The notes: generated by a model not told the origin, from the letters alone. Counted from the first letter of the stretch, positions 7,574 to 15,785 are shown. The stretch is DNA of 19,311 nucleotides from Alphaproteobacteria bacterium (GCA_012267605.1 JAAXGF010000159.1:1-19311); one strand, 5' to 3'. Numbers and translations: made by a program.

Positions 7574-9319
7574 ATGGATTCGCTAACCGAGGCTCAACAG
7601 CGCTACCGGCGCCAACACGGCCTGATCAAAATGCTGCGTTGGTTCTGGACCGAGCATCCGATGAAGATGGTGTTGTCGGCGAGCCTATTTCTGTTTTCCG
7701 GGATTTTGGAAAGCGTAAGTCTGGTCTTGCTGTTGCCGGCCATCAGTACCCTGATGGCATTGGAAGCGGAGCAGCAAAACTGGATCACGGGGCATGTCTT
7801 GTCGGCGATGCAATCGCTCGGACTGCCGGTTACGCTGGGCTGGATATTGTCGGTAACCGTCGTAGTAATCGTGTTGAAATTCGGTTTGCGTCTGATGGCT
7901 GGTCTGATCGTCGGATCGTTTTCGGCCAAAATTACCCAGACCGTCCGACAAAATCTTTTTCTCGCGTTAATGAATGCGCGTTGGCGCCTGTTTCTAAAGG
8001 TGCGTACGAGCGACTTGGTTCAAGCCATGTCGAACGACGCTGGAAAAACCACGAAGGCGAGCCTCGCCATTTCGCAAGCGGTTTCGCAAACCATTCAGAC
8101 GGCGGCCATCGTGGCCATTGCCTTCATGGTAGACTGGAAGTTCTCCACCGCAGCGCTCGTCCTAGGGCTGATCACAACCGTTTTTCTCGGATTTTTCGTC
8201 CGCGTTGCCAACCGGGCGGCGACGGCGGGGCTAAAGAACACCATGCGTCTGACCGGGACGTTAACCGACAGTATCATCGTCATGAAGGCGCTCAAGGCCA
8301 TGGGGCGGGAAGGCTACATCATCCAGCCGGTCCTGCGCACAATTCGCCGGTTGCGCAAGGTTCAGTTGCGTACTGTGCTCAGCAGCGAGGTCATGCGGTT
8401 GTTGCCCGAACCCATGGCTGCATTTTCGATCGCCATCGCCATCGTTTGGTTCGTGCCTCTGTGGAGCGGGATGGATGGTCTATTGGCGATATGTTTTATG
8501 TTTATTCGTTTGCACCAGAATCTCAGCAACCTCCCAAGTGCTTACCGGGACATCACAACAGGGCAGCCGGCGTTTTGGTTTGTGGTAAACCTGATTGACG
8601 AGGCAAACGCCTTGAAGGAAGTGGATGCGGGTGCAACCGAAATTCCCCCGTGGCTGCAAATCCGATTCGATCGGGTGGCCTTTGGCTACAACGGAAAAGC
8701 CGTGCTTCGCAACGCCAACTTCACTATTGAAAAAGGGGATTTTATCGCGATTTTGGGCCCGTCCGGTAGCGGCAAGACAACGGCCGTTGATCTGCTCATC
8801 GGTCTACATAAAGCCGACGAGGGAGCGATACTCGTCGACAACGTGCCGGTGGAGTCGTTCGCCCCGGCCAGTTGGCGGGCGAGGATCGGCTACGTGCCGC
8901 AGGAATGCCCGCTGTTTTCCGGTTCCGTGATGTCCAACATCGCGCTCGGCGACGAAACCTTGAGCGAGGACGACGTCCGCCGGGCGTTGCGGGCAGCAAA
9001 TATTCTTGAAACGGTCGAGGGCCTCCCCCAAGGTCTCCACACTCCAGTTACAGAGCGCGGGCTAAACTTGTCTGGTGGGCAGCGACAAAAACTGGCAATC
9101 GCCAGAGCACTAGTGCGCAGTCCGGAAATCATTATCTTTGACGAGGCTACCTCCGCACTGGATCTCGAATCAGAAAAGGAAATTTGCCGCGAAATCGCGC
9201 ATATTAACGAGCAATTTGACAATCAATTAACCATTCTGGCGATTAGTCACCGTCCGGCAATCTGTGACATAGCCGATAAACGGTACAAGATCGAAAACGG
9301 GGATTTTCAACGGATTTGA
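7574..9319 (+). CDS. ABC transporter, fused permease/ATP-binding protein (exporter type)
   Basis: This 581-residue half transporter resembles MsbA- and PglK-type exporters. The N-terminal half has about five to six hydrophobic segments (near residues 30-55, 93-118, 170-190, 192-212 and 278-315). The C-terminal nucleotide-binding domain has Walker A GPSGSGKTT (395-403), signature LSGGQ (499-503), Walker B IIIFDE (D523, E524) and the H-loop histidine H559, so it appears catalytically complete and would act as a homodimer. In a glycan locus it most likely flips a lipid-linked sugar or exports a glycan component across the inner membrane. PglK-like flippases have this architecture, but the cargo cannot be read from the sequence. 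It starts 12 bases after the acetyltransferase gene. A 130-base gap follows. Confidence 0.93.
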   Translation: MDSLTEAQQRYRRQHGLIKMLRWFWTEHPMKMVLSASLFLFSGILESVSLVLLLPAISTLMALEAEQQNWITGHVLSAMQSLGLPVTLGWILSVTVVVIVLKFGLRLMAGLIVGSFSAKITQTVRQNLFLALMNARWRLFLKVRTSDLVQAMSNDAGKTTKASLAISQAVSQTIQTAAIVAIAFMVDWKFSTAALVLGLITTVFLGFFVRVANRAATAGLKNTMRLTGTLTDSIIVMKALKAMGREGYIIQPVLRTIRRLRKVQLRTVLSSEVMRLLPEPMAAFSIAIAIVWFVPLWSGMDGLLAICFMFIRLHQNLSNLPSAYRDITTGQPAFWFVVNLIDEANALKEVDAGATEIPPWLQIRFDRVAFGYNGKAVLRNANFTIEKGDFIAILGPSGSGKTTAVDLLIGLHKADEGAILVDNVPVESFAPASWRARIGYVPQECPLFSGSVMSNIALGDETLSEDDVRRALRAANILETVEGLPQGLHTPVTERGLNLSGGQRQKLAIARALVRSPEIIIFDEATSALDLESEKEICREIAHINEQFDNQLTILAISHRPAICDIADKRYKIENGDFQRI

Positions 9320-9449
9320 ATGGCCGTGAAATGCGGCTGAATGAATTGGGATGACGATTATGGACAACTACCTCTACGATTTGATGTGTTCCCCTTTTCC
9401 CAGCCGATGACGACACTATTTCACAGGCAGCCTAGGCGAACACGAGACC
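9320..9449 (+). other. Short intergenic gap after the ABC transporter
   Basis: No gene is supported here. A weak inverted repeat (GCCG/CGGC, around 9323-9337) follows the transporter stop but has no T-run, so it is not a convincing terminator. Tiny open frames from ATG 9341 and 9351 have no good ribosome site and no recognisable product. The gap is the longest inside the cluster before 19084 and could hold a promoter, but I see no clear one. Confidence 0.35.
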
Positions 9450-10013
9450 TTGGCGGTGGATAAGTTGCGGTGGGTAGTGATCACAATCCTTCTCGCTGTT
9501 CCAAATCTCGGCGTGGCAGCGAGCGAAGGGAAGCCCGCGGGTAAGAACGGCGAGATCAACGTTCCCGCTGAAAGGCCGTTCGACGCGGTCAACATCTTCG
9601 GCGATCTTGGCACGATATTTCGACCGCCGAATACGGAGGAAAACAAGGTTTGGTGGGAACGTCTCTTGCGCGGCGAGGTTGGCAGGGACCGATTTCTAAT
9701 CCTCTGTGCACTTAAGAACGGAAACTGGAACACCTTGGGCGATATCCGAAATTTCCTCGACGTTCATATGTCGGGCATATATTCGGCGAACAGGCTCAAT
9801 AATATGCTGACGCTCATGGATGGGAGACCTGCTATCAAGCATACCTCTCGCGATCCGAAGAGCAATTGGGGCAAAACCGGAGAGGGGTGGTTGGAGAAAA
9901 ATCGAGAAGCGGAATACCGCGGCGTTAACTCTAAGTGGCGGATTGAACCAAGCGTGTTTCCGCTTCTCTATTTCTTGCTGATGGGTTGCCCGGTTGAGGA
10001 CCGGTGTGAGTGA
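9450..10013 (+). CDS. Hypothetical protein with signal peptide and possible winged-helix-like domain
   Basis: I do not recognise this family. The product (187 residues from TTG 9450, or 185 from GTG 9456) starts with a typical Sec signal: basic residues (K5, R7), a hydrophobic stretch at about 8-22, and a likely cleavage site after VAA (23-24/S25). The mature part is charged. Around residues 72-180 it looks helical with a winged-helix-like rhythm: FLILCALKNG, then DIRNFL, a second helix SANRLNNMLTLM, a turn rich in basic residues, and GEGWLEK...KWRI, which could be the wing and last helix. If so, a DNA-binding-type fold outside the cytoplasm would be odd, and the hydrophobic N-terminus could instead be a membrane anchor. 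It lies between the transporter and the glycosyltransferases and reads in the same direction. Start codon and function are uncertain. Confidence 0.6.
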   Translation: MAVDKLRWVVITILLAVPNLGVAASEGKPAGKNGEINVPAERPFDAVNIFGDLGTIFRPPNTEENKVWWERLLRGEVGRDRFLILCALKNGNWNTLGDIRNFLDVHMSGIYSANRLNNMLTLMDGRPAIKHTSRDPKSNWGKTGEGWLEKNREAEYRGVNSKWRIEPSVFPLLYFLLMGCPVEDRCE

Positions 10014-10079
10014 CAGCAAACAGGGAACGATTGTCCTTTCCTCAGACGTCTGGGATTTACGGCTTCGAAGTATTTTCGC

Positions 10080-10220
10080 TTGACTGATGCTCCACCGACA
10101 TTGCGCCTTGCTGTTACCGGTCTATTGAGCCGTTGGCAAAGGCAAGCCGTTTTCAACGCGGCTCAAAAACACGGTCAGATCGTTTACTGAATCGTCGATG
10201 ACGCAGATTGGTCGCGTACG
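10080..10220 (+). pseudogene. Apparent N-terminal end of the following glycosyltransferase, separated by an in-frame TGA
   Basis: Reading in the same frame as the gene at 10221, TTG 10080 gives LTDAPPTLRLAVTGLLSR, then a helix-like WQRQAVFNAAQKHG, then QIVY, a TGA at 10188-10190, and IVDDADWSRTL, which runs straight into the downstream frame. This looks like the first beta-alpha-beta unit of a GT-B enzyme interrupted by one stop codon. A TGG to TGA change (Y-W-I-V-D) would be enough. A GAAG at 10067-10070 could serve as ribosome site. It may be a true nonsense mutation or a sequencing error. Without this part the downstream protein must start at TTG 10221 and lacks its first strands. Confidence 0.55.
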
Positions 10221-11603
10221 TTGTCCGAGACCTTTCCCGACTATATGTCGCAAAGCCCGTCGCCCGCCGCGCTTCATGCGGCGAAGTCGGATGTGCTGTT
10301 GGTTGACGTGGCACGCGAGCTTTCAGATCTGTCGTGGGAACTCTGGCCAAGTGTCTTCAAGGGGCGCGGCAAACTCGGGATCGAAGGCGTTGGGCTCGTG
10401 ACGATCCCGGCCATGTTGGAGGTAATTGCCCAGACTGAGGCGCTGTTCGAATCCGCCCGGATCAATTGCGTCTTGTTTGGAAATGTACCGACCGGCGTTT
10501 TTAATCACGCGCTCTATCTTTTGGCGCGACGACGGGGAATCAAAACTCTCGTTCTCAAGCGATTGCTGTTCGAAAGCACGACTGATCTCACCCTGTTGAT
10601 TCCGAGCATCGAGGAAGGGGCGCAGGACGTCCGACGGGCGTATCGGGAAGCGCTCACGGAAGAGATTGAAGACGCACAAAGTGATACGCTTCTGCCGGAG
10701 GACATCCGCGCGCATTTGCGCCGAATTCGCGATTCGAATTCCGAAACGGATTCAACGCCGACGTATTTTCAAGAAAAACAGAAATTTGCGGCAGGCGGGG
10801 AGGGAATCTTTAGTTGGCCGAGGGAATGGGCAAGGGCGGCACTCAACACGGTATACAAGAAAAAGTCCACCAAGCTCGAGGAATTTGGTGGAAGGGATAA
10901 TCTGCGGCAACGCGACGAACGGAAAAAATTAATCCGCGCCTACAAGGAATTGTCGACGCCGGTGGTCTTTGACGTGCCGTTCATTTACGTGCCCCTACAC
11001 ATCCAGCCAGAGGCCTCGACGACTCCGAACGGTGGTTTGTTTACCCATCAGCATTTGATGGTGGACATGCTATCGAAACGCGTGCCCGACGGCTGGCGGA
11101 TCGTCGTGAAGGAACACCCCAACCAGCTCAAATTCTATTACCCCAACCAGCTCTTCCGTTCCCCCGGCTATTACAGGTCCCTCGCTGCGTACCGCAACGT
11201 TACCTTATGCGCGGTTGACGAATCTGCTGTCGCCCTTACGTCTAAGGCACGGGCAGTGGCCACAGTCACCGGATATAGTGGTTGGCAAGCGGTGAATTGG
11301 GGTGTTCCCGTATTGGCGTTCGGCCACCCCTGGTACGAATTTTGCCATGGCGTATTTTCCATCCGAAGCGAATCGGATCTCAGGGAGGCGCTCGATTCGA
11401 TCGCGTCGGGTTTCAAACCCCATTTGTCGCATGTTGATCTCTTCGTTCGCATCCTTTTGGACCATGCCATCAAGGGGCATTACCGAAAAGCGGACGAGCA
11501 CCTGGGCGAAAGCCGACCGTACGGGGCCGATCTCGAAGGAAAACTAGACACGGCGTTCGCCACCCGCGAAGCGACGGAAAATGTCCACCAATATCGCAGG
11601 TAA
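10221..11603 (+). CDS. Capsule-type glycosyltransferase-like protein, probably N-terminally truncated
   Basis: The 460-residue frame encodes a protein of the loosely defined capsule/surface carbohydrate biosynthesis type with a GT-B-like C-terminal half. Key features are YVPLHIQPEAST (nt about 10987-11022), IVVKEHPNQ (about 11101-11127) and, later, TVTGYSGWQAVNWGVPVLAFG, which has the position and feel of the donor-binding region of GT-B enzymes such as UDP-GlcNAc 2-epimerase-like folds. The same order of motifs occurs in the next gene, so the two are distant paralogues. It probably transfers a sugar, perhaps a CMP-nonulosonate or heptose, onto the glycan; the substrate is inference. The TTG start at 10221 is only the first possible start after an in-frame TGA at 10188, and the natural start is likely upstream near 10080. 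The 3' end overlaps the next gene by 23 bases. Confidence 0.75.
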   Translation: MSETFPDYMSQSPSPAALHAAKSDVLLVDVARELSDLSWELWPSVFKGRGKLGIEGVGLVTIPAMLEVIAQTEALFESARINCVLFGNVPTGVFNHALYLLARRRGIKTLVLKRLLFESTTDLTLLIPSIEEGAQDVRRAYREALTEEIEDAQSDTLLPEDIRAHLRRIRDSNSETDSTPTYFQEKQKFAAGGEGIFSWPREWARAALNTVYKKKSTKLEEFGGRDNLRQRDERKKLIRAYKELSTPVVFDVPFIYVPLHIQPEASTTPNGGLFTHQHLMVDMLSKRVPDGWRIVVKEHPNQLKFYYPNQLFRSPGYYRSLAAYRNVTLCAVDESAVALTSKARAVATVTGYSGWQAVNWGVPVLAFGHPWYEFCHGVFSIRSESDLREALDSIASGFKPHLSHVDLFVRILLDHAIKGHYRKADEHLGESRPYGADLEGKLDTAFATREATENVHQYRR

Positions 11604-13194
11604 ACGGGTCCTTATCCTGCAGCAAAGAGGTTGGGGAGTGCGAATCGGGCATCCCCTGGCCCGAAGGCTGGCCGAGATTGGCGCAGTATTGGCGGCGGTG
11701 ACGGTGAAACGCGCCACCCATCGCTTTACCGTTGAGCAGCGGGACGTGGCATACGAATCCGTATATCCCGCCGACGACATCAAGGAGAATCCGCAGAATG
11801 CCGGTGACTTGGACAGCGTAAGTTTGGCCGAGATATGCGCTGAGCTTGGCATCGAAAGCGTGTGGCCATTGGCTCAAGCGTCGCGCAACCATGTCAGCAG
11901 TTACCGCGACAGGTTTTACTACGGCTTTCGGCAAAACCAATCGGACAGTCAAATCGGCGACTTCATCAAAGGTACATTTCTTCACGTCCGCCGATGTTTT
12001 GATGATTTTCGACCCGACATATTGGTGTTGCCAAATTTTGCGGGACTGCAACACATAATTTTTAGCCTGATGGCGGAAAAAAGGGGCGTTCCCGCCTGTG
12101 CCGCCATCGATTCCAAGGTTCGCAATGTACAAATTTTCGCGCGCGACCATCTTGCTCGGCGGTCCAACTACCTTGATCGACTCGCGGAGCTGAGGAATGG
12201 CGCCACCTCCTCCAATATTCGGCGGGCCGAGGAATACATCGCGAAAAACCGTGAACGCCTTTCAGCAACCAGCATCAGCACCAGTATGGCAAAGGCGTTT
12301 GCGGGGGGAAATGCCAGGGATGGGAACGAGCTGGACTTAGTTCTCGAACCGCGTGTCGGGTTATTGGCCTACGCACGCGCATTGCGCATGAGTGTTGCCG
12401 AATCGATCGCCTACTTGCGTTCAGGCCGCACGGAACACTTCGCCAATCTCGGCGTCACAAACGACTTCCGGCCACCACGCTTTATATTCCGCGACCATTT
12501 CATGGCCGTGAAATACCGGCGGGTGGCGGAGCGCTATCCGTACGCCAAGTTGGACAACATCGGCAAATTCGTATTCTTGCCGCTCCAGGTTCAACCGGAG
12601 GCGACCCTCAACATTCAGGCTCCCCGCTTCAACAATCAAATCGAGTTGGCACGACAAGTTGCCATGTCCCTGCCCGGCGATCATACACTAGTGGTGAAGG
12701 ATCACCCGAATATGACGTGGCGCCATCCGCCGAGCTATATCGATAAGATCGCGCGCACGCCGAATGTCAAACTTGTCGATTTTCGTCTCCGGGCCGAATC
12801 CATTCTCAGGCGAGCCTCGGTTCTGGTCAGCCCTTCTAGCTCAACCATCGCCGAGGCCGCGCTGCTCCGCGTACCGTGTATCCAGCTCGGCGATCTAGGG
12901 ACCACGGCGGCCTATCCCAACGTGACCCGCCACCGCGATCTGTCCACCCTGTCCAAGGCCATTCTCGACGTCCTTGCGACCTCCGTTGACTCAGCAACCT
13001 ACGACGCCGATCTGAACCGCTGTGTCGCCGCCGCCTTCGATGTTGGCGTGGAGAGCAAGTACCACAAGATTTGGGCTGGCGAGATTTCGGAAGAGGCGGC
13101 GTCGGAGGATATGAAGCGGTTCATCACGGCATTTGTGGACGAAATCGATCGGCTACTGGGCCAAACGTGCGTCGATGCTGAAGCTTGTTCGTGA
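11581..13194 (+). CDS. Capsule-type glycosyltransferase-like protein (QPEA/KDHPN paralogue)
   Basis: This 537-residue protein begins with a Rossmann-like unit (GKRVLILQQRGWGVRIGHPLAR) and has a GT-B-like C-terminal half. FLPLQVQPEATL (nt about 12574-12609), LVVKDHPNM (about 12691-12717) and LVSPSSSTIAEAALLRVPCIQLG (about 12823-12891) follow in the same order as in the preceding gene. The GAALL-type helix after the SSS turn resembles nucleotide-sugar-binding regions of GT-B enzymes. I infer a glycosyltransferase of the capsule/flagellar glycan type, but the acceptor and donor are unknown. ATG 11581 lies within the end of the previous gene (23-base overlap), and its own end overlaps the next gene by 20 bases, which implies translational coupling. 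The N-terminal 200 residues show no motif I can name. Confidence 0.78.
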   Translation: MSTNIAGKRVLILQQRGWGVRIGHPLARRLAEIGAVLAAVTVKRATHRFTVEQRDVAYESVYPADDIKENPQNAGDLDSVSLAEICAELGIESVWPLAQASRNHVSSYRDRFYYGFRQNQSDSQIGDFIKGTFLHVRRCFDDFRPDILVLPNFAGLQHIIFSLMAEKRGVPACAAIDSKVRNVQIFARDHLARRSNYLDRLAELRNGATSSNIRRAEEYIAKNRERLSATSISTSMAKAFAGGNARDGNELDLVLEPRVGLLAYARALRMSVAESIAYLRSGRTEHFANLGVTNDFRPPRFIFRDHFMAVKYRRVAERYPYAKLDNIGKFVFLPLQVQPEATLNIQAPRFNNQIELARQVAMSLPGDHTLVVKDHPNMTWRHPPSYIDKIARTPNVKLVDFRLRAESILRRASVLVSPSSSTIAEAALLRVPCIQLGDLGTTAAYPNVTRHRDLSTLSKAILDVLATSVDSATYDADLNRCVAAAFDVGVESKYHKIWAGEISEEAASEDMKRFITAFVDEIDRLLGQTCVDAEACS

Positions 13195-14521
13195 TTTCTT
13201 CATCGACTGCCAAACCCGAGCAGTTCGATACAGCATTTGGAAGAGTCTTGAAAACCTTGAAGCTCAGCTCTCGGGAGAGGGAGACATCGACGTCGTCTTC
13301 GATCCTCAGCAGCGGAGCGAGGTTTCGGCTCTGCTCGCCGAGCACGCGTTTATTCTCGATGCCAATTCGTCTGCGACCGTGGGCAAGGACGTATTGGTCC
13401 ATCGCGGTTTCGATCGCCCCAGCGGGGGGTTTATCTCCCTGCACGTCCATTTCAATTGCCGTTTCGGCAGCAAGACTCACAAGGAATGCCGCTACATCTA
13501 CGAACAAGAAATGTTTCGCGATTTCGTTCCGCACGAAGAAATCCAGAGATTGTGCGACGGCCATTTCTTTACTATCCGGCTTTTGTCGGTGGCCATGCGC
13601 GAGACTCCCGACGATCCATTTATCGAAGAAATCGCATGCCGCTATGAGGAAGGAATTGCGGCACGGGATGGCGCAATTTTGGACGAGCGGATACCCACCT
13701 ATTTCGATTGCACGCCGGCAGTGCTATTTCAAGACGTTCGCGCGCGGGGCGTTGTCGCCCTCCACGACCGTCAGTCCATCGTGGCCGCCGCGATAGACGC
13801 TGGTGAAGCGCGATCTGATTACGCGCGCCAGGCTGAAGCGACGAAGCGGCCGCGCAGTTTGCGGTCGCGGCTGATGAAAGTATTGGGCCGAAGCCGGAAT
13901 AAGTTAAACCGACCCGCTCAGATCGTTGTCGCTGGGGTCGATGGGGCTGGCAAGACTACGGTATGCTGGCTCTTGCGGAAAAAATTTTCAGCGATCGGCC
14001 CCGCCTATGTGATCTATCTTGGACGGCGCGAATGGTCGTCGGTGAACCACTGGGTTGACCGCCGCCGGGTTGGTGCGGGTCCCTTGGCCTGGCTCATGCG
14101 CCAGGTATGGCCACTCAGTTCAACCGCCGAATTACTGTCGCGCGCCGGCAACGGTTGGGCTCGCAAATGGTTGCTCGGCGCGTTCGTCATTTACGATCGC
14201 GCACTGTACGACGTCGTCATGAAGTTTTCGGGCGGATACGGTCCCGCTGGTCGCGTCGCGCGGACAGTTGTCAACTTCGCCGCCGCGCGCCACGGGGATT
14301 TTCACTACATGTTGGAAGTTCCCGTTGAAGTTGCCCAGTCGCGTAAGCCGGCGGGCAAGTACACCATCCCTTATCTGAGGGATACCCAAGACCGCCTCAG
14401 CACCTTGCTACCGGACCGGTACGTCCGGCTCGATAGCGGCGCCAGCGATGCCGACGAAATCGCGAACCAAATAGTGGCCCGCTACTTCGAGGCCGCTGTA
14501 ACGTGGCCGCGACGCTATTGA
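13175..14521 (+). CDS. Nucleotidyltransferase-like domain fused to thymidylate-kinase-like P-loop kinase
   Basis: The 448-residue product has two parts. Residues about 10-230 resemble a nucleotidyltransferase-fold protein: LSGEGDIDVVFDP places a DxD at D37/D39, as in the metal-binding GS...DxD motif of that fold. Residues about 245-448 are a thymidylate-kinase-like domain with Walker A GVDGAGKTT (254-262, K260), a DR pair at 341-342 (YDRALYD) and a lid-like SRKPAGKYT segment followed by RDTQDRL. Real thymidylate kinases are about 210 residues, lack the first domain and are housekeeping genes, so a sugar or glycan phosphorylation role is more likely here. ATG 13175 is chosen because clear homology-like sequence begins there. 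It overlaps the upstream gene by 20 bases and the downstream one by 19. The in-frame extension to 13133 is probably not used. Confidence 0.75.
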   Translation: MLKLVRDFFIDCQTRAVRYSIWKSLENLEAQLSGEGDIDVVFDPQQRSEVSALLAEHAFILDANSSATVGKDVLVHRGFDRPSGGFISLHVHFNCRFGSKTHKECRYIYEQEMFRDFVPHEEIQRLCDGHFFTIRLLSVAMRETPDDPFIEEIACRYEEGIAARDGAILDERIPTYFDCTPAVLFQDVRARGVVALHDRQSIVAAAIDAGEARSDYARQAEATKRPRSLRSRLMKVLGRSRNKLNRPAQIVVAGVDGAGKTTVCWLLRKKFSAIGPAYVIYLGRREWSSVNHWVDRRRVGAGPLAWLMRQVWPLSSTAELLSRAGNGWARKWLLGAFVIYDRALYDVVMKFSGGYGPAGRVARTVVNFAAARHGDFHYMLEVPVEVAQSRKPAGKYTIPYLRDTQDRLSTLLPDRYVRLDSGASDADEIANQIVARYFEAAVTWPRRY

Positions 14522-15237
14522 TAGTCTCTTCGCCGGGCAGTGGTTGTTTGGTCTTTGGTCTCGGTTCGCGAGTCATCAAATTGCCCAGATCGATACGTGC
14601 CATTGGTGGCTTAAGGCGGGAACGGCAGGGGGAGATACGCGCGTTGTCAGATGAGTTTTGGCGCCGCTATTGCGTTGCCGGTATCTTCCCCGGTCGAATC
14701 ATGAAAATTGCAAGACGTTTGCGGCCTCTTAGCGATAAGCGACTGCTAGATAATTTGCTCGTCGAATTGCGCGAGCGAGCGGAGAATGTTCCGCCGGCAC
14801 CCGAAGATTGGGCAGCTCTATATCCTCGGCTCGCAGACTTGCAAACGGATGTGCGGGATTTGAACCGCTGGATCGCCACGCTGTTTCTTGGCGAGCGGTC
14901 CGCGAGCGCTCACGGCGATTTCTGTTCAGCCAACTGTTTGTGCGACGAAGGGCAGCTCGCGCTCATAGACTGGGGTGGGTTTCGGCCTGTGTTCTGGTCC
15001 GATTATGACCATGTGCATTTTGGCATCGTGGAACAGAGTGGTGGCGCACCTTGGCGCGAGGGGTTGGCGGCGGCGGTGGACCAGGGGCTTAGTAACGCAT
15101 TGGCTGCACGCTACTTGGTCTGTCGGTCCGAGCTGGAGATGGACCAAGACATCGCTATGAAGCGCCTGACGCTCAAACGGCGCAAGAAATATTTGGACAC
15201 CATTACCTGGGCGATGACTGAGCTGTGCCCGCCATAA
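14503..15237 (+). CDS. Aminoglycoside phosphotransferase/choline kinase-like protein
   Basis: The 244-residue product has the eukaryotic-kinase-like fold signatures of the APH/ChoK group. SRVIKLP near the N-terminus offers the ATP-binding lysine. HGDFCSAN (H137, D139, N144) is the Brenner-type catalytic loop with the expected HGDxxxxN spacing, and LIDWGG (D156) is the metal-binding equivalent of DFG. It should therefore transfer phosphate from ATP to a small molecule or sugar. Its setting between two thymidylate-kinase-like genes and next to glycosyltransferases suggests a glycan building block rather than an antibiotic as substrate, but this is inference. The GTG start at 14503 lies 19 bases inside the upstream gene, with a GAGG about 10 bases before it. 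The product is slightly short for the family and has a reduced N-lobe. Confidence 0.75.
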   Translation: MAATLLIVSSPGSGCLVFGLGSRVIKLPRSIRAIGGLRRERQGEIRALSDEFWRRYCVAGIFPGRIMKIARRLRPLSDKRLLDNLLVELRERAENVPPAPEDWAALYPRLADLQTDVRDLNRWIATLFLGERSASAHGDFCSANCLCDEGQLALIDWGGFRPVFWSDYDHVHFGIVEQSGGAPWREGLAAAVDQGLSNALAARYLVCRSELEMDQDIAMKRLTLKRRKKYLDTITWAMTELCPP

Positions 15238-15785
15238 GGCGTGTGTTGACTTTGGTAATCGGCACTGACGGCGCGGGAAAGTCCACGCTCTGCGAGAACC
15301 TACGCGAGCGGTTGCCCGTGCCAGCCCATTACCGATATTTCGGTCTCCGTGAAGCACATTTTACTTTTGTCAAACGCTGGTATGAGAAACATGGAGATCA
15401 CGGGTTGTCGGCTCGCCTCGTACTGTTTCCGCTCGACTATGCCCTAAGGCGGAGAAGCCTTCCGCGGGACGGTCATGTGTTGTTGGATCGCATCCCCGGT
15501 TGGGCGATGCTTTCCGAAAACGCGCTGGTGCGCGCCATATTTGGCTTTGTTCTGCCACGGTTCGACATCGTCATCCTTTGCCACGGGGACGCGGAAGTTC
15601 TCTCGGCGCGTAAACCTGAGCACACCCCGGCGCAATGCCAAAAAGATTCGGCGAAATGGCGATCGGTTTATGTGCGCGTTCCAGCAGTGCGCAAGATGGA
15701 AATCGACACCACGGAGATGGTGCCTGAGGAAGTGGCCGCGCGAGCGGCGGCGTTTATCGTGAGTGGGGCCAAGGGCGAAACGTGA
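15225..15785 (+). CDS. Thymidylate-kinase-like P-loop kinase
   Basis: This 186-residue single-domain protein has Walker A GTDGAGKST (13-21, K19), LLDRIPGW as the DR-containing substrate loop, FDIVILCHGD before the lid, and SARKPEHTPAQCQKDSAKW as a lid-like segment close to that of the fusion protein at 13175. The family fold is deoxynucleotide-kinase-like, but these glycan-cluster versions lack the full thymidylate kinase pattern (no FEGxDGAGKS-Q start and a diverged lid), so the substrate is unknown. GTG 15225 overlaps the preceding kinase-like gene by 13 bases, and its TGA overlaps the next gene's GTG by 4 (GTGA). This is the third kinase-like protein in a row, which suggests a functional set. 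Confidence 0.78.
   Translation: MPAIRRVLTLVIGTDGAGKSTLCENLRERLPVPAHYRYFGLREAHFTFVKRWYEKHGDHGLSARLVLFPLDYALRRRSLPRDGHVLLDRIPGWAMLSENALVRAIFGFVLPRFDIVILCHGDAEVLSARKPEHTPAQCQKDSAKWRSVYVRVPAVRKMEIDTTEMVPEEVAARAAAFIVSGAKGET

Noticed and set aside
7639..8598. Open frame of 319 residues in another + frame inside the ABC transporter gene
   Set aside because: The transporter frame has all ABC motifs and membrane segments. The alternative frame has no motif and is rich in residues typical of out-of-frame GC-rich DNA.
9341..9463. Small ORFs from ATG 9341 (40 residues) and ATG 9351 (19 residues)
   Set aside because: They are short, lack a good ribosome binding site, and have no recognisable product. 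The first overlaps the start of the next gene in another frame.
11470..12150. 226-residue - strand frame across the junction of the two glycosyltransferase genes
   Set aside because: It is antisense to two overlapping, motif-bearing + strand genes and has no domain or ribosome site that I can recognise.
13934..13960. Calling the P-loop gene a housekeeping thymidylate kinase (tmk)
   Set aside because: It carries an N-terminal nucleotidyltransferase-like domain, lies in a glycan operon, has a second copy nearby, and has a diverged lid, none of which fits tmk.
14911..14970. Calling the APH-like gene an antibiotic resistance determinant
   Set aside because: Only the general catalytic motifs are shared. 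The position within a glycan operon and the reduced N-lobe give no support for aminoglycosides as substrate.
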